Shown here: positions 55,317 through 64,000 of the stretch, piece after piece | How positions within the stretch are numbered: the stretch's first letter is position 1 | How the letters are laid out: every line of letters starts with the position of its first letter | NCBI GenBank assembly: GCA_002728135.1 | Contig: PBVE01000023.1 | Span: 186,001 to 250,000, forward strand | Source: Rhodospirillaceae bacterium | Lineage (GTDB): Bacteria > Pseudomonadota > Alphaproteobacteria > UBA828 | Length of the DNA: 64,000 bases | Direction of reading: 5' to 3' | Position numbers and translations under genes: made by a program | The notes under the pieces: generated by a model | The model's database searches: none | What the model was told of the DNA's origin: nothing | Seen by the model: only the letters and a program-made list of their open reading frames with translations

Positions 55317-55390
55317 TGGTTGGGGGACTAGGGTTCGAACCTAGATTTATTGAGTCAGAGTCAATTGTCCTACCATTAGACGATCCCCCA
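55317..55390 (-). tRNA. tRNA-Gln (anticodon CUG)
   Basis: 74 bases with encoded CCA. Acceptor TGGGGGA pairs with TCCCCCA, discriminator A, then CCA. Anticodon stem ATTGA/TCAAT closes loop CTCTGAC, anticodon CTG. The T arm contains TAGGTTCGAACCCTA. It has U1-A72 like the other tRNA-Gln in the window, so both CAA- and CAG-reading glutamine tRNAs are encoded here, 54 kb apart. Confidence 0.94.
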
Positions 55391-55532
55391 GTCAAAAATG
55401 GATACATGCGAAATACGGTGCTGATTAAGAGAAGTCAACACTTTACCAGCCAAAAATAGTATTGAACTAGTGCACTATCTGTTAACTTTCATTATAAATA
55501 GCTTAGTAACCAGATGTTGATATTTATAAAAG

Positions 55533-56525
55533 ATGAAGTTAGTTGTTGCTATGCTTATTAATCAAAACAACTGTTATTCAAATAATCTATACGGAGCCAT
55601 AGACATTGGAACAAATAATTGTCGAATGTTAATTGGCCAAAAGGTTGATTCTGGATTTTTGAAAATTGACTCATTCTCAAGAATTGTAAGGCTTGGTGAT
55701 GGTCTTGATAGTACTGGACTTTTATCCGATAAAGCTATAGAGCGTACAATCTCAGTTTTAAAAGTTTGTGTGCAACGATTAGAATCTCACTCTGTAAAGA
55801 ATTTAAGAGCAGTAGCCACAGCTGCATGCCGTCGTGCTTCAAACGTTAAGAAATTTCTTAGGTGTGTAGAAAATTCTACTGGTATCAAGATTGAGGTGAT
55901 AAGTCCGCAAGAAGAAGCTCGATTGGCTTATCTTAGTTGTAGATCTTTGGTTAGCAAGTCTCACATAAATACATTAATTATTGATATTGGTGGAGGAAGT
56001 ACAGAATTATTATGGGTAGATCCAAGCTCTTTAAACCTTAAATCATGGATCTCTCTAGATATAGGAGTAGTTACACTGACAGAAAGATACAGTGGTGAAT
56101 TATTTTCTTTTAATAAAATGGTAGAAGAATCATCTAATGCAGCACATGAATTTATTATAGAAAATGCTGTCAACAAACTTTCAGAGGGCTCTGAAATTCA
56201 GGTAATTGGCACGTCAGGAACTGCTACTACAATAGCTAGCATATTTCTTGGGTTAAAGCAATTTAACCATGACAGGGTTGATGGTTTAAGTATTCCCTTT
56301 AATGAGGTAAGGGAAACTATCCAACGATTATTAAAAATGAATTATCAAGATCTCTCTACATTACCTTGTGTAGGAAAAGGTAGAGGTGACATACTTTTAG
56401 CCGGTTGTGCAATTCTTATGGGAGTAGTTTCAAGCTTATCGGTTAATAAGCTTGTTGCTGCTGATAGAGGCCTTAGAGAAGGTGTCTTATATGAATTATT
56501 GCACAATGAGGGAGAGTTGATTTGA
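55533..56525 (+). CDS. Exopolyphosphatase / pppGpp phosphohydrolase family (Ppx/GppA)
   Basis: 330 aa. ASKHA fold: 'LYGAIDIGTNNCRMLIGQ' (about 19-36), 'VRLGDGLDSTGLLSDKAIER' near 51, 'AVATAACRRASNVKKF' near 92, 'TLIIDIGGGSTELLWVD' near 146 and 'VIGTSGTATTIASI' near 227. It lacks the C-terminal HD-like extension of long Ppx proteins. It removes phosphate from polyphosphate or pppGpp. Overlaps rlmE by 4 bases, an order conserved in alphaproteobacteria with guaB next. ATG 55551 is an alternative start. Confidence 0.92.
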   Translation: MKLVVAMLINQNNCYSNNLYGAIDIGTNNCRMLIGQKVDSGFLKIDSFSRIVRLGDGLDSTGLLSDKAIERTISVLKVCVQRLESHSVKNLRAVATAACRRASNVKKFLRCVENSTGIKIEVISPQEEARLAYLSCRSLVSKSHINTLIIDIGGGSTELLWVDPSSLNLKSWISLDIGVVTLTERYSGELFSFNKMVEESSNAAHEFIIENAVNKLSEGSEIQVIGTSGTATTIASIFLGLKQFNHDRVDGLSIPFNEVRETIQRLLKMNYQDLSTLPCVGKGRGDILLAGCAILMGVVSSLSVNKLVAADRGLREGVLYELLHNEGELI

Positions 56526-57241
56526 GTCGAGGAGAAAAACCAAAGGGGAGAAATACAGGACGATCAATAAGTGCTTCTGGAGGTCGCAGAAGAAAGTCTG
56601 TTTTAGTCAGAGGAGGTGGCAGACCTCAATCATCCATACGCTGGTTACAACGACAGTTAAATGATCCATATGTTCTTGCTGCTAAAGAAAATGGATATAG
56701 ATCAAGAGCAGCTTTCAAGCTGATAGAACTTGATGATAAATTTAAAATATTTGCGTCGGGTAATACGGTTGTTGATCTTGGTGCTGCTCCTGGTGGGTGG
56801 AGCCAGATAGCATCTCAAAAGGTAGGCAGGCGAGGAAATGTAATAGGAGTTGATACACAATTTATAGATCCGATTGGTTCGGTAACATTTTTGCAATTGG
56901 ATGTGAGTGATGCCAAAACAATTGATAAAATCATGGACATACAGAAAAGGCCTGCGGACGTGGTTTTGAGTGATATGGCAGCGCGATCTACAGGCCATGC
57001 TTCGACTGACCACTTAAGAGTTATCACCTTAGCTGAAGCTGCTGCAGAAATAGCAACCCAAATACTGGCGCCTGGAGGTATTTTTGTTACAAAAGTATTT
57101 AAAGGTGGGACAGAATCCAGCCTTTTACATGAACTTAAGTCACAATTTGATAGGGTTAAGCATGCTAAACCACCTTCAAGCCGCTCGGGCTCTGCCGAAG
57201 AGTATGTTGTTGCTAAAGGTTTTCGGCAGCCGAGACATTAA
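56522..57241 (+). CDS. rlmE: 23S rRNA (uridine(2552)-2'-O)-methyltransferase
   Basis: 239 aa from TTG 56522 (TTGA overlap with the previous stop). A basic Gly/Arg-rich N-terminal extension (residues 1-35) precedes the FtsJ domain: catalytic Lys in 'GYRSRAAFKLIELDDKF' near 60, SAM loop 'VVDLGAAPGGWSQIASQKVG' near 83, 'DVVLSDMAARSTGHASTDH' near 146, 'GGIFVTKVFKGGTE' near 186. It methylates U2552 in the ribosomal A loop. The long basic N-terminus is common in alphaproteobacteria. Confidence 0.96.
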   Translation: MSRGEKPKGRNTGRSISASGGRRRKSVLVRGGGRPQSSIRWLQRQLNDPYVLAAKENGYRSRAAFKLIELDDKFKIFASGNTVVDLGAAPGGWSQIASQKVGRRGNVIGVDTQFIDPIGSVTFLQLDVSDAKTIDKIMDIQKRPADVVLSDMAARSTGHASTDHLRVITLAEAAAEIATQILAPGGIFVTKVFKGGTESSLLHELKSQFDRVKHAKPPSSRSGSAEEYVVAKGFRQPRH

Positions 57242-57255
57242 TTTTTTATGATAGC

Positions 57256-57283
57256 TTGGCGAAGCTGTAGTTTGGTGTATAGT
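57256..57283 (+). promoter_or_regulatory. Probable guaB promoter
   Basis: TTGGCG (57256-57261) and TATAGT (57278-57283) are separated by 16 bases and lie 29 bases upstream of the guaB ATG. The elements resemble a housekeeping sigma-70 promoter. A small AGCTT-GGCG-AAGCT hairpin (57253-57266) overlaps the -35 and may end the rlmE transcript. Confidence 0.45.
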
Positions 57284-57311
57284 GCGCGGCAATATTCAGC
57301 AGGAGGATATT

Positions 57312-58775
57312 ATGAATATGCGAGAAGGACTGACTTTTGATGATGTGCTTCTGGAGCCTGCTGCATCAAAGGTGTTGCCAGCAGAAGCAGATACAGCTAC
57401 GTACGTAACGAAAAATATTCAACTTGGGATCCCTATCCTTTCTGCCGCCATGGACACAGTTACTGAGAGCAGGCTAGCAATTGCTGTTGCCCAAGCAGGT
57501 GGCATAGGTGTTATTCATAAAAATATGGATATCTCTGTTCAGGCTGATGAAGTGCGTAAAGTTAAAAAAGCGGAAGCTGGAATGGTTATAAATCCGCTTA
57601 CTATATCACCTGACAGGCCTGTTATTGATGCAATAAGGCTAAAGGAGGAGCATGGTATATCAGGTATCCCTGTAGTTGAAGATGGCAACGGAAAGCTAGT
57701 TGGCATACTGACAAATAGGGATGTGAGATTTGTGACAGATCTTACTCAACCTATAAGAGAAGTGATGACATGTAATAATCTTGTAACCATTTTAGAAGGT
57801 GCAGATAGAGATCATGCTAAAACACTTCTGCACAAGCATAGAATAGAAAAATTATTAGTAGTTGATTCAAATTATAAATGTGTTGGTTTGGTTACCGTCC
57901 GTGACATTGAACGTGCAGAGAAGTTTCCCAATGCTTGTAAAGATACACATGGGCGATTACGAGTTAGTGCAGCCACAGGTGTAGGTGAGAATGGTTTATC
58001 AAGAGCTAAGGCTTTAATTGATGCAGGATGTGATTTAGTCGTTGTTGATACTGCCCATGGTCATAGTGACGGAGTTTCTAAGATCGTTGCAGAAATAAAA
58101 AAATATAATAATCAGGCACAAATCCTTGCAGGGAATGTCGCTACAGCAGATGGTGCAAAGTCTTTGATAGAAGCTGGCGCAGATTCTATCAAAGTTGGTA
58201 TTGGACCAGGCTCTATATGCACCACAAGAGTGGTAGCTGGTGTAGGTGTTCCTCAGCTTACAGCTCTATTTGATTGTGTTGCAGTAGCTAAAAAACATAA
58301 GATCCCTGTTATAGCCGATGGAGGAATTAAGTATTCAGGAGACCTTGCAAAGGCAATAGCCGCAGGTGCATCTTGTGCAATGATTGGCTCACTTTTAGCA
58401 GGGACAGAAGAAAGCCCAGGGGAAGTTTTTTTATATCAGGGACGCTCATATAAGCTGTATCGTGGAATGGGATCTATTGGTGCAATGGCCCGTGGTTCAG
58501 CGGATAGATATTTTCAGGAAGAGATAAATAATTCCTTAAAACTAGTTCCAGAGGGTATTGAGGGAAGGGTGCCGTTCAAAGGTCCAGTAGCGGCAATCAT
58601 TCATCAGTTAGTAGGTGGGCTTAGAGCGGCTATGGGTTATACAGGAAGTGCAACAATTGATTCAATGCACTATCATTGTAATTTTATTAAAATATCTGGT
58701 GCTGGGCTTAGAGAAAGTCATGTGCACGACGTCACAATCCAACGTGAGCCACCAAATTACCAGCAGCCCAATTAG
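57312..58775 (+). CDS. guaB: IMP dehydrogenase
   Basis: 487 aa from ATG 57312, which has AGGAGG 7 bases upstream; an upstream in-frame codon at 57282 lies within the promoter. '[17 protein letters not shown]' at the start, tandem CBS domains (about 95-205; '[13 protein letters not shown]', '[19 protein letters not shown]'), active-site Cys in '[21 protein letters not shown]' near 305 and '[17 protein letters not shown]' near 345. It oxidises IMP to XMP with NAD; guaA completes GMP synthesis just downstream. Confidence 0.97.
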   Translation: MNMREGLTFDDVLLEPAASKVLPAEADTATYVTKNIQLGIPILSAAMDTVTESRLAIAVAQAGGIGVIHKNMDISVQADEVRKVKKAEAGMVINPLTISPDRPVIDAIRLKEEHGISGIPVVEDGNGKLVGILTNRDVRFVTDLTQPIREVMTCNNLVTILEGADRDHAKTLLHKHRIEKLLVVDSNYKCVGLVTVRDIERAEKFPNACKDTHGRLRVSAATGVGENGLSRAKALIDAGCDLVVVDTAHGHSDGVSKIVAEIKKYNNQAQILAGNVATADGAKSLIEAGADSIKVGIGPGSICTTRVVAGVGVPQLTALFDCVAVAKKHKIPVIADGGIKYSGDLAKAIAAGASCAMIGSLLAGTEESPGEVFLYQGRSYKLYRGMGSIGAMARGSADRYFQEEINNSLKLVPEGIEGRVPFKGPVAAIIHQLVGGLRAAMGYTGSATIDSMHYHCNFIKISGAGLRESHVHDVTIQREPPNYQQPN

Positions 58776-58864
58776 ATTATGTTTTGTTTAGGTGTGTTAT
58801 TTATCGTATAAAATTCACATAAAAAGGTGTATATTGGGATACCTATAATTCTATGGAGGCTATA

Positions 58865-59374
58865 ATGAATTCATTTTGGACTACTTGTTTTGCAATAGCT
58901 TTAATATTTGGTTCAATACTACTTTCTTCTGAACATGTTAATGCAGCAGGAACTACTCAGGATGATGGTCCACCCAAAGAAGCAAACCTTGCAAAAGGCA
59001 TAACTGCTATAGATAATGCTGATTGGTCCGAAGCTATAAGCCATTTGAAGGAAGCAGTTAAAGCAGATTCTCAAAATGCTGATGCACAGAACTTTTTAGC
59101 ATTCGCCTATCGTAAATCAGGACAACTAGATCCAGCCTTTGATCATTATGCTAAAGCCCTTGCAATAAACCCAAAACATAAAGGGGCGAATGAATATATA
59201 GGTCGGGCTTATCTTTTAATTGGTAATTTAGAAAAAGCTCAGGAGCACTTGAAGACTCTTAAAAATATCTGTGGAAATATTTGCAAGGAAACTTCTAAGT
59301 TAAAAAAGGCCATAGCAAGATATAAAGAAAACGCTGATAAGCAAGTGCTTCTTGAGGAAGAATCAAATTGGTAA
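58865..59374 (+). CDS. Secreted TPR-repeat protein
   Basis: 169 aa from ATG 58865 with GGAGG upstream. A signal peptide (1-28) ends 'SEHVNAAG', so the protein is exported. Three TPR-like units cover about 40-140 ('ADWSEAISHLKEAVKADSQN', 'DAQNFLAFAYRKSGQLDPAF', 'ANEYIGRAYLLIGNLEKAQE'), followed by a CGNIC Cys pair and a Lys-rich helix. Role is unknown; it sits alone between guaB and guaA. Confidence 0.82.
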   Translation: MNSFWTTCFAIALIFGSILLSSEHVNAAGTTQDDGPPKEANLAKGITAIDNADWSEAISHLKEAVKADSQNADAQNFLAFAYRKSGQLDPAFDHYAKALAINPKHKGANEYIGRAYLLIGNLEKAQEHLKTLKNICGNICKETSKLKKAIARYKENADKQVLLEEESNW

Positions 59375-59487
59375 ACAAATCATAGTTTGAATACTTTATT
59401 TAATGACCAAGAGCTCCCTGATATCTTGTGTATAGTAGTTTAAGCAAGATGATTGGTGCTGTAATTTAAAAAAAACTGAGACACAGC

Positions 59488-61032
59488 ATGGAAGAGCGTG
59501 TACTAATTTTGGATTTTGGGTCTCAGGTTACCCAATTAATAGCGAGGCGCGTTCGTGAGGCTGGGGTGTATTGTGAGATACGCCCCTATACATCCGATAT
59601 GGAGGAGATTAATTCTTTTAACCCCTCTGCTGTCATTTTATCAGGTGGGCCTGCTTCAGTAACCCAATCAAAAGCACCAAGGCCAAGACCTGAAATATTT
59701 AAAAGTGGTATTCCAATTCTCGGTATTTGCTATGGCCAACAAATCATGTGTGAAGCAATGGGAGGTAATGTTGAGAATGCTGATGAGCGAGAGTTTGGTC
59801 GAGCTCTAATTGATATTACTGCATCTTGTGAATTGTTTGAGGGTGTTTGGAAAGTGGGGAGCAAGCAAACTGTTTGGATGAGCCATGGAGATCGAGTTAC
59901 ATCTTTACCTCCTGGCTTTTCGGTTGTTGCATGTTCTGATGGAGCTCCATATGCTGCCACTGCAGACGAAAAAAATAAATTCTATGGTGTCCAATTTCAT
60001 CCAGAGGTAATTCATACGCCAGATGGTGCTGCTATTATCCGAAATTTCGTGCAACGAATTGCTAAGTGTTCGGGAAACTGGACAATGTCGGAGTTTAAGG
60101 ATCGTGCGAAAGTATCTATTCAGGAACAAGTTGGTAAAGGCAATGTAATTTGTGGCCTTTCTGGCGGAGTAGACTCAAGTGTCGTTGCTGCTTTATTGAA
60201 CGAAGCTGTAGGTGATCAATTAACCTGTGTATTTGTAGACTCAGGGCTTTTGAGGCATGGAGAAGTAAATGAGGTTGTAGCATTATTTAGAGAAAAATAT
60301 AATTTACGTTTAATAATTGTAGATGCAGCAGACGAGTTTTTCGAAAACCTTAAAGGTGTTACGGACCCAGAAGAAAAAAGAAAAATAATTGGATCAACAT
60401 TTATAGATGTTTTTGAACGTGCTGCAAAAGAGGCTGGTGGAGCAGATTTTCTTGCTCAAGGAACCTTGTACCCAGATGTAATTGAGAGTGTATCAGTTGC
60501 AGGTCCAAGTGCTGTAATAAAATCTCATCATAATGTTGGTGGTCTCCCAGAGCGCATGAATCTAAAATTAGTTGAACCAGTTCGGGAGCTGTTTAAAGAT
60601 GAGGTTAGAGAACTGGGAAGACAACTAGGATTATCTGAAGCGTTAGTTGGACGTCATCCTTTTCCTGGTCCAGGGCTAGCTATCAGAATTCCTGGTGCAG
60701 TTACGAGAGAAAAAGCAAATATTCTTCGTAGTGCGGATATGATTTTTCTCGAGGAAATTCGTAAAGCTAACTTATATGATAAAATTTGGCAGGCATTTGT
60801 AGTCCTTTTGCCTGTTAGAGCAGTAGGTGTTATGGGTGATGCTCGTACTTATGATAACGTATGTGCCCTAAGGGCAATTACTTCAACTGATGGTATGACT
60901 GCAGACTTTTATGCATTTGATATGGAGTTTCTTGGTCGAGTTGCCAACAGAATTGTTAATGAGGTGCGTGGTATTAATAGAGTAGTGTATGACGTTACGA
61001 GTAAACCGCCGGGTACTATTGAGTGGGAGTAG
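59488..61032 (+). CDS. guaA: GMP synthase (glutamine-hydrolysing)
   Basis: 514 aa. Glutamine amidotransferase domain with nucleophile in '[17 protein letters not shown]' near 83 and His/Glu in '[11 protein letters not shown]' near 170; ATP-pyrophosphatase P-loop '[17 protein letters not shown]' near 222; C-terminal dimer domain '[15 protein letters not shown]' near 390 and '[18 protein letters not shown]' at the end. It makes GMP from XMP, completing the branch begun by GuaB. Confidence 0.97.
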   Translation: MEERVLILDFGSQVTQLIARRVREAGVYCEIRPYTSDMEEINSFNPSAVILSGGPASVTQSKAPRPRPEIFKSGIPILGICYGQQIMCEAMGGNVENADEREFGRALIDITASCELFEGVWKVGSKQTVWMSHGDRVTSLPPGFSVVACSDGAPYAATADEKNKFYGVQFHPEVIHTPDGAAIIRNFVQRIAKCSGNWTMSEFKDRAKVSIQEQVGKGNVICGLSGGVDSSVVAALLNEAVGDQLTCVFVDSGLLRHGEVNEVVALFREKYNLRLIIVDAADEFFENLKGVTDPEEKRKIIGSTFIDVFERAAKEAGGADFLAQGTLYPDVIESVSVAGPSAVIKSHHNVGGLPERMNLKLVEPVRELFKDEVRELGRQLGLSEALVGRHPFPGPGLAIRIPGAVTREKANILRSADMIFLEEIRKANLYDKIWQAFVVLLPVRAVGVMGDARTYDNVCALRAITSTDGMTADFYAFDMEFLGRVANRIVNEVRGINRVVYDVTSKPPGTIEWE

Positions 61033-61131
61033 ATGGGCGAAATAAATTCAATAATGTTTTAGAGTGGGAAATATTTCTATAAATTAACTTAGATTTAAAA
61101 TTTAAGACTAATTCTTTGGGGAGTATAAGTC

Positions 61132-63000
61132 GTGCGAAATTTTAGAACAGTTCTTTTCGACAACAATCCAGGGCGTAACGCACAGACGTTCGGAATAGCA
61201 CGGGAACTGGGTACCGATATCGAACTCATTCACGAACCATCGGTCGGCGTCGTGGGTAACAAGGGAGATTCCCAGTGTTATTTGGGAGTGCAACGCAAGG
61301 TCGAGAGAATTCAGGAATGTCTACGCAAACGAATTGGACAGAATGAAGGACAGATGCGCGTGCGTTTAGTACAACCAGAATATTCTGTTGCGACCTCCGA
61401 TGGCATGCGCAACGGCACGCGTGAAATGCGGTATTCGCTAATTGGCCGCGAAGTCACAAACGATACAATAACCGAACATCTCAGTGACAGCGGACTGGAA
61501 GGTACTATTGCTATAGTGGCCTGTGACAAGCCTCCAGTAGGCACGCTGGCAGCCTTGCTCGAACACGACCGCCCTTCGATAATTATGTCGGATGGGCCGA
61601 TCCGCCCAGGTCTTGACTCTGTCACCAAAGAGCCGATCGACATCATAACTGGATTTCAAGTCGCTGGGAGCTCCGATGAAGAGATGAAGAAACGCGTCGC
61701 TTGCGAGGCGTGCCCAGGCTATGGAAGCTGTGGGGGCATGTTCACTTACAACACAATGCAGACCTTTATCGCCGTCGTCGGTATGGAGCCACTTCACATG
61801 GTCTCTCCACCATCGGATGACCCGCGGCGTATGGAGCAGTATCCAGACGAGTTGGTATCCTATCTTGATGCACTGATATCCAAGGATCTCTCACCGCGTA
61901 AGATTGTCAATCGCGATTCGATTCGCAATGCAATGATTGTTGCCATGGCCGTAGGTGGGTCGACCAATGTTCTATTGCACGGCCCAGAGATTGCCCGTGC
62001 TGCGGGCTTTAGTAGCTTCAAGAAAGACATCATGTCGCCAGAGGAGTTCAACTACCTTTCGCAACACGTGGTGCCAGTGCTTATCAACGCACGGCCATTT
62101 GGGAAATATTCGATGGTTGACATCGACGAGAAGGGTGGCATTCAGGTTATAGTCAAGGAACTTCTCGAAGCTGGACTGCTAAACGGTGAAGCCATGACCT
62201 GCACAGGTGAAACTTTAACGGAACAGATCGTACGTCTTGATCCACCAGTGCCAGATGGTGAGGTCATTTACTCTGTAGAGAAACCCTTCAAGCCGACGGG
62301 CGGTCTCCGCGTGCTTGGTGGAAATTTGTCGCCAGAGTTTAGTGCTGTGCTGAAACTCGCAGGTCTCGAAGGTGGACTTGAGAATAATATTTTTACTGGT
62401 AAAGCACGGGTCTTCAACAGCGAAGCGGAACTACTTAACGCACTTGAGAACCAATCGGAGGTCTTTGAAAATAACGATATGATTATCGTCCGCTACGAAG
62501 GCCCAAGTGGCGCACCAGGTATGCCAGAAATGCTCGACTCTACTTCGCGTATAACCACGTTGTGCCGACAGAAAGAGATCGTGGTGGGCCTAATGACTGA
62601 TGCACGATTCTCTGGCGGTTCTGTCGGTCTAGTGATCGGTCATGTTGGCCCAGAAGCCGCACTTGGGGGACCGATTGCCTATATTGAGGATGGCGACGAC
62701 ATAGTTGTTGATCTGAATAGTAACGAAATAAACTGTTTACAGCTCGACAATAACTCAACACTTTCCTCCCGCAAGGCAAGCTGGGAAAAAGCGGTGGCGG
62801 ATAATGGTGGCACTCACCCGGCAATTGGTGATGCAGATACACGTCTACTAAACAGGATGCGACGTTCGGCTGTCTCAGCCGTATTCGGGGCTGGCATGCA
62901 CCCCGACAGAGAGCTCTGGGTCTCTGACGCACGAGCACCCCAGATGACTGGTTTCGTGCCATCTAACAAGTATAGGGAAGGGTCGGCAAAAGCGTTCTAG
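61132..63000 (+). CDS. IlvD/Edd-family dehydratase of atypical composition
   Basis: 622 aa from GTG 61132. Iron-sulfur enzymes of this family dehydrate dihydroxy acids or sugar acids. Cluster Cys are in 'VACDKPPVGTLAALL' (about 127) and 'CPGYGSCGGMFTYNTM' (about 196); 'AVGGSTNVLLH', 'GPSGAPGMPEML' and 'TDARFSGGSVGLVIGHVGPEA' complete the pattern. The first 60 residues are divergent, so it may be a sugar-acid dehydratase, not true IlvD. Hand counts of three 60-base lines gave about 50-62 percent GC against 40-45 in two flanking-gene lines, with codons unlike the neighbours. Acquisition by transfer is likely. Confidence 0.85.
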   Translation: MRNFRTVLFDNNPGRNAQTFGIARELGTDIELIHEPSVGVVGNKGDSQCYLGVQRKVERIQECLRKRIGQNEGQMRVRLVQPEYSVATSDGMRNGTREMRYSLIGREVTNDTITEHLSDSGLEGTIAIVACDKPPVGTLAALLEHDRPSIIMSDGPIRPGLDSVTKEPIDIITGFQVAGSSDEEMKKRVACEACPGYGSCGGMFTYNTMQTFIAVVGMEPLHMVSPPSDDPRRMEQYPDELVSYLDALISKDLSPRKIVNRDSIRNAMIVAMAVGGSTNVLLHGPEIARAAGFSSFKKDIMSPEEFNYLSQHVVPVLINARPFGKYSMVDIDEKGGIQVIVKELLEAGLLNGEAMTCTGETLTEQIVRLDPPVPDGEVIYSVEKPFKPTGGLRVLGGNLSPEFSAVLKLAGLEGGLENNIFTGKARVFNSEAELLNALENQSEVFENNDMIIVRYEGPSGAPGMPEMLDSTSRITTLCRQKEIVVGLMTDARFSGGSVGLVIGHVGPEAALGGPIAYIEDGDDIVVDLNSNEINCLQLDNNSTLSSRKASWEKAVADNGGTHPAIGDADTRLLNRMRRSAVSAVFGAGMHPDRELWVSDARAPQMTGFVPSNKYREGSAKAF

Positions 63001-63129
63001 TTGAGCCTATAACTAACTTATTGTTGTCATTTGAGAGTGGAAAAAGAGGTATGATCTTCAAATAAAAACATACATTTAGTGTGTGTTAGCAAGTTAAATG
63101 ACGCTCGCAACTTTTATATAGGAAAAAAA

Positions 63130-64000
63130 ATGACTATTCGAAGGCCATCAAAGGAAAATCTTCGTGATCTGAGTGACCGCTACTTTCTTGATCTAACGGA
63201 GTCTGAGCTGGAAGATTACTCCACTCTTGTTAATGGAGTTATTGAAACTTACGACGTTCTTGATCAATACCCGGATCCTTCTCGTGAATTAGTATCAGCG
63301 ATTCGGCAAGTAGGCCCTCGCCCAGAACCAGTTGATGACCCTTATAATGGGATTGTAAGAACCTGTAGTGTTAGATCCTCGGAAAGTATATCTGGACCAC
63401 TAAGTGGGAAAAAAATTGGTATAAAAGATACTATCTCTGTGGCTGGTATACCTATGACATGTGCATCAAGACTTCTTTATGATTATACCCCAGATATTGA
63501 TGCTACTGTAGTCAAGCGATTGATTAGGGCTGGTGGTGAAATAACTCATATTCTCTCTACTGACGACTTTGGGTTTGCAGGTGTGGGTCATACAAGTACT
63601 TATGGACCAGCAAAAAACCCGATCGACCCTGAATATCACCCAGGAGGCTCATCATCTGGATCTGCCATAGCTGTAGCTACAGATATTGTAGATTTAGCTT
63701 TAGGTGGGGATCAAGGGGGGTCTATTCGTATACCTGCCGCTTGGACGGGTACTGTTGGTCTTAAGCCTAGTCACGGATTGATTCCTTATACGGGAATTGC
63801 AGGCTTTGATCTTACAATTGACCATGTAGGCCCTATGACTAAAACCGTTTCGGATTGTGCACTTCTATTAACAGTACTCGCAGGTAAAGATGAAACTTGT
63901 TGTGACCCACGTCAACCAGATGACTTCAAACCACAGAATTACTATTCGGAGCTAGAAAGTGGTGTAGAAGGTTTGAAGATTGGAGTTGTAGAAGAAGGAT
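63130..64000 (+). CDS. Amidase signature family enzyme, N-terminal part
   Basis: The first 290 residues are present; the window edge cuts the gene. Catalytic Lys is in 'KKIGIKDTISVAGIPM' near 96 and the amidase signature 'HPGGSSSGSAIAVATDIVDL' near 172 contains the cis-Ser and nucleophile region, followed by 'GGDQGGSIRIPAAWTGTVGL'. The N-terminal helix-rich extension ('ENLRDLSDRYFLDLTESELE') resembles Rhodococcus enantioselective amidases linked to nitrile use more than GatA. ATG 63130 follows ATAGGA. Base composition returns to the normal AT-rich pattern. Confidence 0.9.
   Translation, partial: MTIRRPSKENLRDLSDRYFLDLTESELEDYSTLVNGVIETYDVLDQYPDPSRELVSAIRQVGPRPEPVDDPYNGIVRTCSVRSSESISGPLSGKKIGIKDTISVAGIPMTCASRLLYDYTPDIDATVVKRLIRAGGEITHILSTDDFGFAGVGHTSTYGPAKNPIDPEYHPGGSSSGSAIAVATDIVDLALGGDQGGSIRIPAAWTGTVGLKPSHGLIPYTGIAGFDLTIDHVGPMTKTVSDCALLLTVLAGKDETCCDPRQPDDFKPQNYYSELESGVEGLKIGVVEEG

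Noticed and set aside
61438-61797. Long minus-strand open frames inside the IlvD-family gene (also 62540-62962)
   Set aside because: They are antisense shadows favoured by the higher GC of that gene; their translations resemble no protein and the sense frame has all family motifs.

Overview
The window reads as a chromosomal segment of an AT-rich, Gram-negative alphaproteobacterium, probably free-living, aerobic and aquatic. The evidence is gene order: uvrC-pgsA-(mobB-moeA)-moaD-moaE, ychF-pth-rplY-prs, a MidA-type methyltransferase beside lgt and near ubiK, petP-petR-sensor kinase, ppx-rlmE-guaB, and an ELM1-family gene. A bc1 complex, heptose epimerase and outer-membrane-type efflux parts fit a respiring diderm. 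Genus cannot be fixed from the sequence. I saw no rRNA, CRISPR array, insertion sequence or prophage.

Layout. 1-6.4 kb: tail of a UDP-sugar epimerase, an ElyC-like envelope protein, tRNA-Gln(UUG), a decayed gene fragment, an RND efflux pump with its adaptor, and a NUDIX hydrolase. 6.5-9.7 kb: acetoin dehydrogenase-type E1 alpha, E1 beta and an E2 fused to an alpha/beta hydrolase. 9.7-14 kb: DUF1285, a CoA-pyrophosphatase-like NUDIX, DUF6111, CCA transferase; facing them hemF and trmL. 14-16.8 kb: petABC (bc1 complex), in which cytochrome b carries one in-frame TAG. 16.8-26.6 kb, mostly minus strand: MTAP, dienelactone hydrolase, ychF, pth, rplY, prs, a lipoprotein, pgeF, midA-like, lgt, hldD. 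26.7-32.4 kb: ubiK, ybjN-like, proC, csaA, a two-component system with a MarR regulator, and a branched-chain aminotransferase. 32.4-37.5 kb: molybdenum-cofactor genes with pgsA and uvrC.

38.1-43.8 kb is the main accessory region: a complete six-gene soluble di-iron monooxygenase operon in the order and sizes of toluene-4-monooxygenase tmoABCDEF, followed by a PRISE-type enone-reductase-like SDR. All iron ligands are in place, but several substrate-pocket positions differ from the toluene enzyme. I consider this the best candidate for an undescribed catabolic system.

43.8-55.4 kb: formate-THF ligase, folB, a FolM-type reductase, uvrB, an aspartate aminotransferase, msrP without an adjacent msrQ, a HAD phosphatase, a hairpin-rich non-coding stretch, LysR, trxB, an ELM1-like protein and tRNA-Gln(CUG). 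55.5-64 kb: ppx, rlmE, guaB, a TPR protein, guaA, an IlvD-family dehydratase of clearly different base composition (probable transfer), and the start of an amidase cut by the window edge.

Many start sites were moved to internal ATG/GTG/TTG codons where a Shine-Dalgarno sequence or family alignment supported it; these choices are stated per gene.
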